NCBI GenBank assembly: GCA_026874595.1
Contig: CM049315.1
Coordinates: 2,176,501-2,240,500, forward strand
Origin: Sipunculus nudus
Taxonomy: Eukaryota > Annelida > Sipuncula > Golfingiida > Sipunculidae
DNA length: 64,000 nucleotides
Reading direction: 5' to 3'
The translations under genes and the position numbers were made by a program. Shown one piece after another: positions 51,143 to 61,837 of this stretch. Every line of letters begins with the position of its first letter. Within the stretch, counting starts at the first letter, position 1. Under the pieces are notes generated by a model that did not search any database, was not told the DNA's origin, and was given only the letters and a program-made list of their open reading frames with translations.

Positions 51143-51300
51143 ACCCTAACACACCCTAAAACCCTAATACACCCTAACACACCCTAATACACCCTAATAC
51201 ACGCTAACACATCCTAATACACCCTAAAACCCTAATACACCCTAACACACCCTAACACACCCTAATACACCCTAACACATCCTAATACACCCTAACACAC
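51143..51300 (+). repeat. Degenerate telomere-like repeat (10-bp unit with CCCTAA)
   Basis: The unit is ACACCCTAAT/ACACCCTAAC, repeated about 15 times, with some units reduced to AAAACCCTAAT and a few with CGCTAA or TCCTAA. Each carries CCCTAA, the C-strand of the animal telomere hexamer TTAGGG, but the period is mostly 10, not 6. It is a telomere-like minisatellite, not a canonical telomere. Confidence 0.85.
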
Positions 51301-52261
51301 TCTGGTGCTTTGAAGGTTCCATGAAGCCTTTCAGTCTAGGTCTAAAACCGTTAGAACGTGAACGGATTACACAGGACTTATTTACATAAACAATTTTTTT
51401 GCATGTAAATCTGCCTAGGTAAAAAGTCACCTTTCCAATTTGCTAAGTGCTTTGAAGGTTAAGTTGTGGTTTTACTACTTCAGGGTGGCTGGTTCCTGTA
51501 TTAACATCACGAAAGGCCCCGCCACTTCAGAGGAGTTTTGACACAATACAAACAGGGCGAATGAAGTTACTGAGGGTAAATTGGATGACTTTATTTACGT
51601 CATGAATCTCTGTTCACGTGACGTGGGAGACTGATGGGGGGAAAATGCAAATCACCACTTTCATTGGTCGTTTTTACCTTTTCACTATAGACCTAGCGGT
51701 TTTCTTGTTTAAGAAGAAAAAGAAAGCCGATGCCATTTGCAATGATGCGGCATTTATTCTGTTACATAATACAGAGTAGATTATTCAAATGTCAGAGTTA
51801 CCCACGTGAGACTGACATACGGATAAGAAAGCTCAGAGTTTGCATGAATATAAGAATTAGCAGACAAACCTTTGTGATCATAATTTGAGTGTAATCACGT
51901 TTTAGATAACAGAGATTTAAAACCTGGGCAAAATTTAATTTCATTTACCTCAAGCCATTTTTTTGTCATAGCATTTATTCTTTCGATTCATTTAGTTTCG
52001 CCGTTTGCCATTTTACATTCATGCATTACACCTATTCATTAAATCTCTAATTTAAGCCATGATTAAAGATAATGGCATTAACGTACGGTTCTCAAAGAAA
52101 ACACAAGTATCAGAACTTTTTTGCATGTTCTTTATTTATGAAATAAAACTCCTGCTTTACGTCAAGCGAAATCAAATCAGTGGTACCAAATATGGTCAAA
52201 TAAGGTCAAAATGATGAACGGTGTCTTTGTTGAAAAGAATTCGGTAGCAGAAGACGCGTTG
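51301..52261. other. No gene recognised
   Basis: Unremarkable AT-rich sequence. No supported exon, RNA gene or mobile element. Confidence 0.4.
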
Positions 52262-54066
52262 GTACGGTGCACCGGGGAGAGTACACCTGATACTTGTATA
52301 CAATGACACACCGGGCCGAGTACACCTGATACATGTATACAATGACACAACGGACCGAGTACCTGATACTCGAAAACAATGACACACCGGACCAAGTACA
52401 CCCGATACTCATATACAATGACACACCGGGCCGAGTACACCTGATACTCGTTAACAATGACACACCCGGCCGAGTACACCTGATACTCGTAAACAATGAC
52501 ACACTGGGCCGAGTACACCTGATATTCGTAAACAAAGACACACCGGACCAAGTACACCTGATACTCTTATCCAATGACACACCGGGCCGAGTACACCTGA
52601 TACTTGTATACAATGACACACCAGGCCGAGTACACCTGATACTCGTAAACAATGACACACTGGGCCGAGTACACCTGATATTCGTAAACAAAGACACACC
52701 GGACCAAGTACACCTGATACTTGTATACAATGACACACCAGGCCGAGTACACCTGATACATGTATACAATGACACACCGGGCCGAGTACACCTGATACTC
52801 GTTAACAATGACACAACGGGCCGAGTACACCTGATACTCGTAAACAAAGACACACCGGACCAAGTACACCTGATACTTGTATACAATGACACACCAGGCC
52901 GAGTACACCTGATACATGTATACAATGACACAACGGACCGAGTACACCTGATACTCGTAAACAATGACACACCGGGCCGAGTACACCTGATACTCGTTAA
53001 CAATGACACAACGGGCCGAGTACACCTGATACTCGTAAACAATGACACACTGGGCCGAGTACACCTGATATTCGTAAACAAAGACACACCGGACCAAGTA
53101 CACCTGATACTCTTATCCAATGACACACCGGGCCGAGTACACCTGATACTTGTATACAATGACACACCAGGCCGAGTACACCTGATACTCGTAAACAATG
53201 ACACACTGGGCCGAGTACACCTGATATTCGTAAACAAAGACACACCGGACCAAGTACACCTGATACTTGTATACAATGACACACCAGGCCGAGTACACCT
53301 GATACATGTATACAATGACACAACGGACCGAGTACACCTGATACTCCTAAACAATGACACCCCGGACCAAGTACACCTGATACTCATATACAATGACACA
53401 CTGGGCCGAGTACACCTGATACTTGTATACAATGACACACCCGGCCGAGTACACCTGATACTCGTATACAATGACACATTGGGCCGAGTACACCTGATAC
53501 ATGTATACAATGACACACCGGGCCGAGTACACCTGATACTCGTAAACAATGACACACCGGGACGAGTACACCTGATACTCGTAAACAATGAAACACCGGG
53601 ACGAGTACACCTGATACTCCTATACAATGACACACCGGGCCGAGTACACTTGATACTCGTATACAATGACACACCGGGCCGAGTACACCTGATACTTATA
53701 TACAATGACACACCGGGCCGAGTACACCTGATATTTGTATACAATGACACACCGGGCCGAGTACACCTGATACTTGAATACAATGACACACCGGGCCGAG
53801 TACACCTGATACTTGTATACAATGACACACCGGGCCGAGTACACCTGATACTCGTATACAATGACACATCGGGCTGAGTACACCTGATACTTGTATACAA
53901 TGACACACCGGGCCGAATACACCTGATACATGTATACAATGACACACCGGGCCGAGTACACCTGATACACATAAACAATGACACACCGGGCGGAGTACAC
54001 CTGATACTTGTATACAATGACACAACACCTGACCGAGTACACCTGATACTCAACTACAATGACACC
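52262..54066 (+). repeat. 39-bp minisatellite A, about 46 copies, with a 546-bp higher-order period
   Basis: The unit is CGAGTACACCTGATACTCGT followed by AAACAATGACACACCGGGC. Most copies differ at a few positions (CTCGTAAAC, TTGTATAC, ATGTATAC; GGGC, GGAC). A rare variant CTCTTATCC occurs at 52564 and 53110, exactly 546 bp (14 units) apart. The flanking variants follow in the same order, so a 14-unit block was duplicated. Because 39 is a multiple of 3, long frames run on both strands (minus 52206-54053, plus 52333-53877), with periodic NDTPGRVHLILVY on plus and SIRCTRPGVSLYT on minus. Starts lie inside the array and there is no signal peptide or conserved flank, so I do not call a protein. 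On the minus strand the frame exits into a 23-residue unique tail before its stop. Confidence 0.93.
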
Positions 54067-54565
54067 GCCGGTCAAATCAGGAGGTTTCGTTCAGATTAAC
54101 ATTATTCTGATTATTGGCAGATTTGAATTTCAGTGCCAGCTAATGTTCATCATGCATGTTTATCCGTGGCGTATAAACACATGTGATCAAGCAAATGTTG
54201 CGACATTTATCTGGAATGAGATGAGAGATCGACTGCTCTTCAAGATTATTGTTGTCGCCGTTTTTTTATTGTAATAAGACCTCTGATGGTTACCTGTACA
54301 AACAATTACAGGACCGTTGGTAAAAATTATTCAATATATGCTCTGTAAGAGGTCCTTTGGATAACGGTCGATTTTTCTTCATAACATAAACAGCAACTTC
54401 AGTTAAGCAAGTAATTCCTCGGGATAACGCTTCAATTTTAGGCTCATAATCCGTTCTAAAAATAACGGAACAATTCATTAACAGTCATTAGATTAAAAAG
54501 CTATTCTTAGAATGATATTTGAATGATTCAAACATGGAATCGCTGCGACACATCCAATGTCAGGG

Positions 54566-54650
54566 CCGGAAGTGACGTCACTGACAGTGATGATGACCTC
54601 CGTTGGAACGGAACGACATTTGTATATGTACCGAGAACTGAAATGAAAAG
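54566..54650 (+). promoter_or_regulatory. Possible promoter and first exon (ETS + CRE words, donor)
   Basis: CCGGAAGTGACGTCAC at 54566-54581 joins an ETS-type CCGGAAGT to a full palindromic CRE, TGACGTCA. This composite is found in many animal core promoters. About 70 bp downstream, AATGAAAAG is followed by GTAAGC (54651), a good 5' splice site. Together they could mark a transcription start and non-coding first exon, but no downstream exon was found. The word match is direct; the role is inference. Confidence 0.28.
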
Positions 54651-54651
54651 G

Positions 54652-54985
54652 TAAGCGCTGGATCATAGTTTGCTGATATATTTCTCTGGGAAAAGTCGTG
54701 TCTGTAGATTTAATTGTTCAGCTTCTAAAGGCACTGTCTGTATAAACATTTCGCAGTCCTCTGTCGGTCGGCCCTGATACTATCAATCACACGGGAGTTG
54801 GTACCACTTTCAGGAATACTGTGAGCAAGGGAAAACGTTTATTTACTCTCATCAAGGATGGGGTGGTCCCTAAGGAGAGTGATGAGGAGAACGGGGACAA
54901 TGCCAGAGGAGGATAACGGAAAGAAGAAAAGAAGGAAGGTTAGAAGGTTAAAGGGATTTTGGTAAAGATATGGCTTTGGATGAGG
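54652..54985. other. Spacer between possible promoter and MITE copy 2
   Basis: This contains a purine-rich stretch (GGAAAGAAGAAAAGAAGGAAGG near 54918-54940). No gene seen. Confidence 0.4.
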
Positions 54986-54993
54986 ATGAAAAG

Positions 54994-55070
54994 CAGGGGC
55001 GTCAATATGGGGGGGGGGGTTTGGCAAGGATGGGATTGTCAATGTTATTATCCCCCCCACTTTTCAGATA

Positions 55071-55113
<43 letters not shown>

Positions 55114-55218
55114 TTGAATAGAATATAAAAAAGGTATATATGTAATATATATATATGTATGTGTGTGGGTGTGTCGGCGAGTCATCCCCCCCACCCTGGA
55201 AGAAAAATGACGCCACTG
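54994..55218. mobile_element. hAT-type MITE, copy 2 (225 bp, 8-bp target duplication)
   Basis: It starts CAGGGGCGTCAATATGGG and ends AATGACGCCACTG, whose reverse complement is CAGTGGCGTCATT. It is flanked by the exact 8-bp repeat ATGAAAAG (54986-54993 and 55219-55226). The interior order matches copy 1 at 46632: G-run, TTGGCAAG.GGGAT, CCCCCCCACTTTTCAG, ATTCATATATA, (TA)n, GT-rich, GAGTCATCCCCCCC, then the right end. It is shorter than copy 1 chiefly in the AT-rich core. Confidence 0.88.
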
Positions 55219-55232
55219 ATGAAAAGAGTAAA

Positions 55233-56052
55233 CAGCAAGACTGAATCAAGAGGAGACCTTCCCGGAATTATATACTTGACTAAAGCAAGAGGAGACCTTC
55301 CCGGAAATATATACAAGACTAAAGCAAGAGGAGACCTTCCCGGAAATATATACAAGAGTAAAGCAACAGGAGACCTTCCCGGAAATATAGATAAGACTAA
55401 AGCAAGAGGAGACCTTCCCGGAAATATATACAAGACTAAAGCAAGAGGAGACCTTCCCAGAAAGATATACAAGACTAAAGTAACAGGAGACCTTCCCGTA
55501 AATATATACAAGACTAAAGCAACAGGAGACCTTCCCAGAAATATATACACGACTTAAGTAACAGGAGACCTTCCCGTAAATATATACAAGACTAAAGCAA
55601 CAGGAGACCTTCCCAGAAATATATACACGACTACAGCAAGAGGAGACCTTCCCGGAAATATATACAAGACTTAAGCAGGATGAGACCTTCCCAGAAATAT
55701 ATACAAGACTAAAGCAAGAGGAGATCTTCCCGAAAATATATACAAGATTTAAGTAAGAGGAGACCTTCCCGGAAATATATACAAGACTTAAGCAAGAGAG
55801 ACCTTCCCGGAAATATATATACAAGACTAAAGCAAGAGGAAACCTTCCCGGAAATATATACAAGACTTAAGCAAGAGGAGATCTCCCAGAAATATATACA
55901 AGACTAAAACAAGAGGAGACCTTCCCGGAAATATATACAAGACTAAAGCAAGAGGAGACCTTCCCGGAAATATATACAAGACTAAAGCAATATATGTTAT
56001 ATATACATGACTAAAGTAAGAGGAGACCTTCCCAGAAATATATACAAGTCTC
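55233..56052 (+). repeat. 39-bp minisatellite B, about 21 copies
   Basis: The unit is AGCAAGAGGAGACCTTCCCG followed by GAAATATATACAAGACTAA. It is unrelated in sequence to minisatellite A although it has the same period. Plus-strand translation in one frame is periodic (KARGDLPGNIYKT), open for 132 residues at the left. Minus-strand frames are also open (GKVSSCFSLVYIS periodicity). Frames break at units carrying one-to-three-base length changes (near 55553, 55671, 55797 and 55820). The array starts seven bases beyond the right target duplication of the MITE. No coding claim is made. Confidence 0.93.
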
Positions 56053-56327
56053 TTTCAAAAACCGTGGTACCACCCGACTGTTAAAGAATTTAAAGCCCGA
56101 AATCAGTGTTGTGTTGTGTAAACCAAAGATTTAATCACAGGGCATGTTTGTGGATACGATATATAAGCAAAAAGAGCTGTAGGCTGAGAGTATGTGGAAA
56201 CTGGACTGTTGTATACGATATTCTCTGACAGGCCTGGTGGCAATGTCACACGAGGTCCTTGACGTATGGACATCATGTAGCATTACAGAAATACAGGATA
56301 TTACATCACAAAAGTGACAAGTCGGTA

Positions 56328-56375
56328 ATCTTATTGAACAAACGTAGTGAATTAGTCTCAAAATGCCGATTCCTG
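56328..56375 (+). pseudogene. Possible scrap of a Penelope-like element C-terminus
   Basis: One frame reads ILLNKRSELVSKCRFL. The Penelope-like protein fragment at 61838-62385 ends with LLNSRAEILSKCRHQNKF, sharing LLN.R.E..SKCR. The match is about 13 residues and the flanks do not continue it. It could be a terminal fragment of another copy or chance. Confidence 0.33.
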
Positions 56376-56726
56376 AAAGTACCGAACCGTGCAAAAAGAA
56401 AAAAATCAGCAGCAACTGTGGCCCCAACAAGCGTCAGTTATCTGATGATCGCCCGGGTGCCGAGACCGGCAACGGCGTAATAACTCGATGCTCAAACGTG
56501 TTTAACATAAATATATATAAATATATAAATATATATATATATATATAATCAACATAATACGTTAAGGTTCAATACATCACAGTGAAATTGCTCTACCGCA
56601 CAGGGGAGCATTAATAATTATTATTTATATTATGATTATTCAGTTTGTACCTGAGGAGTGGGCAGGCTGGTAAGCTCACGAAACAGTACTGTAGTACATT
56701 ATGAAATCAAGCTAACTATACACATA

Positions 56727-56770
<44 letters not shown>

Positions 56771-57759
56771 GAGTATGTGTATTGTATTTATATCCCATAT
56801 GTTCCTGTTTAAGTGTGACACAATTCTGAATTTTCAGATTTGATATGAAGGTCACAGACTGGCTGTAGATATATTCTGTTGACAAAATCAAATTCCTTCC
56901 GTGAATCATGATTAAGTTCAAGTTTGTTTCCTTTCTCTGTCAAAATGTATTTCTTTATCAAATAATAACGAATATTGAGCGAAAGCAGCATCGGCAGTCT
57001 CCGGGAAACTAGCTTGAGAAAGTTATATATGACATTAAAACTATTAATTACTTTTTTTACTAAATTAAATATTTTTTAAGACAAATATTAACACAAGATA
57101 AAAATAAAGATTGATTTTGCAAATATTGGCGTGTCCTCAAATATGAAGTCTTTAATCCTGTACAGTCTTGTTAATACTATTCAACATGATTTGCAAATGC
57201 AAACAGAAATCATCGGAAATCAGGAGTGGGTTCAAAAGCAGTCCTAATAATCTGTCAGCAGAACAACTCAAAGAGAAGAACTCCTTGACTCCAAACACCA
57301 GTCTATTGGTACTAACTGTCGTGGTCACCAGGAGCTGCGTGACGCCACACACTTGTAGACGGATACAGACAGGAGCGGTAACTAGGTTTCACTTGGTGGT
57401 GAGATAAGCACTTTAACATTTGGATCGATGTGTCATAACCTTGTTTCCCGGTTGTTCCAGAATACGCGAAATGTCAAGGGTTGCTCGAAACATGGCAAAA
57501 AAAAGAAGAAAATCGAGCATCATTAAAAAAAAATTCTGGTTCAAAAAATGATCGGATCATTTTGTCACTTATTTGATATAGCAAACGTAAAACATGCTGT
57601 TGTGTAACATTTCAGGAATAGCTGATTTCATTGTTTATTATTTATTTGCCACGATCCCTGCATTTACTGATCAATTTTACACTAATAACCTTTGACAACT
57701 GATATATGAACTTGCGACACGTTTCCCGGTGCAAACATGAACGAGGATGGGGTAGCAAA
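56376..57759. other. No gene recognised; (TA)n at 56728-56768
   Basis: AT-rich sequence with a short TA-rich stretch near 56517-56548 and a longer (TA)n of about 41 bp at 56728-56768. Open frames through these are artefacts. No supported exon. Confidence 0.45.
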
Positions 57760-57761
57760 GT

Positions 57762-58518
57762 ATGATTTTAAATTTGTTTTAAATCCCTCCATAGACAGAA
57801 CTGGCAGTGATCATTGCCCTTATAACCAAACAAATAAATGAATGGATGAAAGAATTAGATATAATTGACATTTGGAGACAATGTAACCAATATACTCAGA
57901 AATACACATGGACACGTACTAACCGAACATAGATAGCTAGTAGATTAGATTATTTTTTAATATCATTAGGACTAATAGGTTTTATAGAGTCAACAAATAT
58001 TGTGCCAGGATATAGAACTGATCATAATGGTATTACCTTATGTTTAAAAGATCACCAACAAGTTAGAGGTCCCGGTTTTTGGAAATTCAATAGTTCATTA
58101 TTACAAAATCAAGATTACGTAGAAATGATTAAACAAACTATAAAAAACACAGTATCAGATAATAAGGGCACAAACCCAAGTTTACTCTGGGATACAATTA
58201 AAATTGTCATAAAGGGCTCAATTATTAGTTATTGCACTTATTCTAAAAAGAAAACTAAATGTAAAATAGCTGAATCGGAAAAAGAAATAAATAGACTGCA
58301 AAACTTAGACTTTTCATATGAAAATAAAAATAAACTAGACTCTGTCAAATGTAAACTAGAAAAACTAATGGAAGAAAAAACAAAGGGAGCAATATTAAGA
58401 AGTAAAATTAGATGGTATGAAGAAGGAGAAAAGCCAACTAAATATTTTCTTAATTTAGAGAAACGTAATTATAATAGAAAAATTATAAATAAGTTGATTA
58501 TAAATAGTAAATGTGAAT
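57762..58518 (+). pseudogene. LINE endonuclease C-terminus and linker
   Basis: The landmarks in order are LNPSIDRTG, NEWMKELDIIDIWRQCN, TQKYTWTRTN, then after a stop SRLDYFLIS and VPGYRTDHNGITLCL, where TDH is the endonuclease (S/T)DH motif. A 172-residue open stretch follows with GPGFWKFNSSLL and KGAILRSKIRWYEEGEKPTK then YFLNLEKRN. The last two are the hallmark GEKPTKYFLNLEKR linker of L1/Tx1 ORF2 proteins just ahead of the RT. Confidence 0.88.
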
Positions 58519-58529
58519 AGTATGTGACC

Positions 58530-59853
58530 CAAAAGGAATATTGTTAGGTATGGAAAATTTCTACAAGCAACTCTATACTTCAACAAATATTAGTAGCATA
58601 AATTTAAATTCCTTTGTTGTAAAGTTTATTGATAAAATACCTAAGATCAATAAAGATTGGGCAGATGAAGTAGGAGAGGAAGAATTATTAAACAGCTTAA
58701 AGGAGATGAAAAACAATAAATCCCCAGGTAGTGATGGTCTCACTGCTGAATTTTACAAATTCTTTTGGAATGATGTTAAATATTATTTTCTAAAAGCAAT
58801 TAAGTATTCTTTTGAAGTAGGTCAATTTTCTCTGACACAGAGAAAAGGGATCATTAGTTTGTTGCCAAAAAAAAAGGAAAAGACTTGTTATATGTTAAAA
58901 ACTGGAGACCATTAACACTTCTATATACAGATTATAAAATCATTACTAAAACTATAGCAAACAGAATAAAAAGTGTTTTATCAGACTTAATTAATGAAGA
59001 TCAGACAGGTTTTATGAAAAATAGATACATAGGGGAAAATATAAGTAAAATTACTAGTTTCATAAGATATGCTGTTCATAATGAATTAGACACAATGTTA
59101 ATGGCAATAGACTTTGAAAAAGCTTTTGATTTTTTAGAATGGGATTACTTATATAAAATTTTTTATTTAATGAATTTCAATTCTAACTTTATATCCATGA
59201 TAAAAACTGTAAACAAAAATATCTCAAGTTGTGTGATAAATAATGGATACAGTTCACCTTTTTTCTCGGTTACAAGAGGGGTAAGACAAGGCTGCCCATT
59301 ATCACCTTACTTGTTTATACTAAGTATAGAATTTTTAGCAATTGCAATAAGATCAGAAGAAAGCATAAAGGGTATAACTGTGGATAATAAAGAAAGTAAA
59401 ATAATACAATATGCAGACGATACAACAGTTTTGGTTAATGATCATCAGAGTATAAAGGAAACACTACAGTTGTTTGAAAATTTCAAACAAATTTTTGGCC
59501 TTAAGATTAATAAAGATAAAACAGTTTTAATGCCGTTGAGAAAGGGTAATCATGTGAACAAAATTCTTATAAAAAAATTAGGTGTGACATACTCTGAGGT
59601 CGGTGTGACGTTGTTGGGAGTGAATGTTTCTCCTTCTTTGGAGAATGTATCACATGCAAATTTCAAACCTGTTAATGAAAAAATAAATAACATTTTATCC
59701 ATTTGGAATGGTAGAAAACTCACACCGCTCGGCAAAATTAATTTACTTAAAACTTGTGTACTTTCACAATTAATATATCATTTATCAGTGTTACCTACCC
59801 CTTCTAGAGCCTTTATGAAACAAATAGAAACTCGTCTTTATAAATTTATATGA
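58530..59853 (+). pseudogene. L1/Tx1-like reverse transcriptase with intact YADD
   Basis: Motifs appear in order: FYKQLYTS, NNKSPGSDGLTAEFYKFFW (RT0/1), a frameshift at the A-run near 58870, NWRPLTLLYTDYKIITKTIA, DQTGFMKNRYIGENI, MAIDFEKAFDFLEWDYL (motif A), RGVRQGCPLSPYLFIL (motif B) and IIQYADDTTVLV (motif C). The thumb follows with LKINKDKT, LLGVNVSP and LGKINLLKTCVLSQLIYHLS. The catalytic aspartates in motifs A and C are present. The frame ends at TGA 59851-59853, where RT relatives read FIWG. Apart from that stop and the frameshift, the RT is well preserved, suggesting a fairly young copy. Confidence 0.93.
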
Positions 59854-60957
59854 GGTAAACGAGCAGATTTAATAAAAAGACAAACATTAATTGCAACTGT
59901 GGAAAAAGGGGGTTTGAGTATGTTTCATATTTCTTCCAAAAACGCAGCACTAATATTAACATGGATTAAAAGATTGCTAGATAAAAACCCACAGAATTCT
60001 TGGAGAAAAACAGTCTTAGGATTTTTTAAACTTAGAGAGGCATCATTCAACTGTAACTTAGCATGTGAAGATGTTAAAGACATAATGACTTGTAATGCTC
60101 CTTTCTGGGAGGAAATTATGAATTATTGGTGTGACTATAATTATTATAACCCAGATTCATATGAAGATATCTTGTCGCAATGTATTTGGTTTAATTCTCA
60201 TATAAAAGTACAAAACAAAACGTTACTATATAAAAATCTGTATAATAGTGGAATTTTATACATTAAAGACCTGTTAAACCAAACAAAAATACAGTTCATG
60301 AGTTATAAAGAAATATGTAATAAAAACAGATGTAAAATTGATTTTCTCAATTATGCTAGTTTACTAAAACCAATACCAAACAAGTGGAAACTAATTATCC
60401 AAGGGTATGATAAACATATGCTAGCACCAATAGAATTAGACATTAATTTAAAAGAATTTCTAAACAAAGAAAATAAAAAAAGATATACAATAGTATTGTT
60501 AACAAGCATATAGTTAAACCTGAAAAAGCATTAAAAAAATGGTCAGATAAATTAAACATCTTGGAAGACAATGTCTACCAGGGTTTCTCCAAACTTTGTA
60601 AAACCATAAAATCATCAAAATTACGAACGTTTCAATATTAAATATTACATAGAAAACTTACATTAAACCCTTTTCTACACAAAATACGTATTATTAATAG
60701 AAGCAAATGCACCTTCTGTAAAGAAGAAGATGAAACTCTTGCACACATTTTCTGCGAATGCCCATTTACAGTGATATTGTGGACGGACATTTGGAGAACC
60801 TTAAATGCGAAATCTTCAAACACAGTGACCATTAAACCATCAAATGGCAATGTGCTACTTGGTAACAGTAAATATGTTTGGCTGAATATGCTTTCTCTTG
60901 TTGTAAAGAAATATATATATATAATTGCAGATGTTACAAGAAGAAACCAGACTTGAA
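59854..60957 (+). pseudogene. LINE C-terminal region with zf-RVT motif
   Basis: After the stop the same frame continues GKRADLIKRQTLIATVEKGG, then a 204-residue open stretch with GGLSMFHISSKNAALILTWI, CIWFNSHIKVQNKTLLYKNL and IPNKWKLII. After a frameshift near 60490 the sequence reads VNKHIVKPEKALKKWSDKLN, then SKCTFCKEEDETLAHIFCEC and PFTVILWTDIW. The CxxC...H..C spacing (CTFC, H, C) is the zf-RVT knuckle typical of this clade. Confidence 0.88.
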
Positions 60958-61286
60958 GGTTTTTTTGCAATTCATAAATGAAATATATTTAATAGAAAGA
61001 ATGATAGCAATCAAAAGAGGTAAACTCAACCAACATAATAATAAATGGTCCAATCTAGTTTGTATCTTAAAGACATAACAGTATTTTGTTATTTTTTTAT
61101 GTATATATTACTTTTTTCTATTAACAAATATGGACAAAAAAAAGTAAACTGCAACCCGGCAGATGTAAAACTTTTAAGATAATAATAATATACTCTATTA
61201 TTATAAACTTGTTTTTCCATCCCATTTACATAATGTTTAACACGTTCTGGATTCATTTGTTATTGTTTTGTAATTTGTTACGTCAA

Positions 61287-61371
61287 GGTATATATATACA
61301 TGTGTATCTGTGTGTGTGTGTATATAAACAAAGTCATCCCCCCCACCCTGAAAGAAAAATTGACGCCACTG
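61287..61371. mobile_element. hAT-type MITE, right-end fragment (copy 3)
   Basis: GTATATATATACATGTG and a GT run lead to AAAGTCATCCCCCCCACCCT, then AATTGACGCCACTG, the same right end as copies 1 and 2. The left end with CAGGGGCG was not found in the preceding sequence, so the copy is truncated. The bases after it (ATCATTAG) have no partner in a left flank. Confidence 0.75.
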
Positions 61372-61778
61372 ATCATTAGGCTATTTTTAACTGAAAAGAG
61401 TAAAACGGGACTGAAGTCTTATAGACGTTTACTTAACCATACTGCCTCCTCCTGGAAATAGTCTGGTTGGAGGTTAATTTTGTGAATCCCTCTTGTATTG
61501 TCTCTATTTTTCGAATGAAGTTTTTTTTTCGCAATATCGGTTGTGTGGTTTATCTGCTACTATTGTTTTAGGATTCTAGTCACCTACAACAAAGATGTTA
61601 TGGAGATTGTCCCACGGTATAAAATGACACCCAAAAACATTTAAAAAAATAAATCATTCGCTTGCTGATCATAGCACGTCCTGTAACTGATTTTAATATA
61701 CTGTCTAATACATACAAGTGCATACAAGTGATACTTAAAATACAAACATATATACATTTGATATGTTTCAACAATATC

Positions 61779-61779
<1 letters not shown>

Positions 61780-61823
<44 letters not shown>
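61780..61823. repeat. (TA)n microsatellite
   Basis: About 22 uninterrupted TA units immediately precede the Penelope-like fragment. Confidence 0.95.
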
Positions 61824-61826
<3 letters not shown>

Positions 61827-61837
61827 GTACCACAGGT

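Larger units (their letters stand above)
57760..61180 (+). mobile_element. L1/Tx1-like LINE, ORF2 nearly complete from late endonuclease onward, decayed
   Basis: The plus strand carries the end of the endonuclease, the linker, a full reverse transcriptase and the zf-RVT region in order. The 5' part is missing: the first recognisable residues are FVLNPSIDRTGSDHCPYN of the endonuclease, near 57770. Lesions seen are a stop at 57930-57932, a stop and frameshift at about 58518-58530, a frameshift at an A-run near 58870, a stop at 59851-59853 (TGA where TGG is expected) and a frameshift near 60490. The copy cannot make a full protein. The 3' end is uncertain, ending near an ATAATAATAATA stretch at about 61170. 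No clear target duplication was found. It is in the same clade as the fragment at 48042 but clearly a different family. Confidence 0.92.

Noticed and set aside
52206-54053. 615-codon minus frame and 514-codon plus frame as genes
   Set aside because: Both lie in the 39-bp minisatellite, start at internal ATGs, and reflect a stop-free unit whose length is a multiple of 3. No flanking domain or signal peptide.
55246-55863. 205-codon minus frame and 132-codon plus frame across minisatellite B
   Set aside because: Same explanation as for array A: the period is 39 bp and frames break at units with length changes.
57762-57790. Target duplication of the 57760-61180 LINE from AAATTTGTTTTAAATCCC and AAACTTGTTTTTCCATCCC
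   Set aside because: The left word is inside the endonuclease coding region (FVLNPS), and the match is imperfect.
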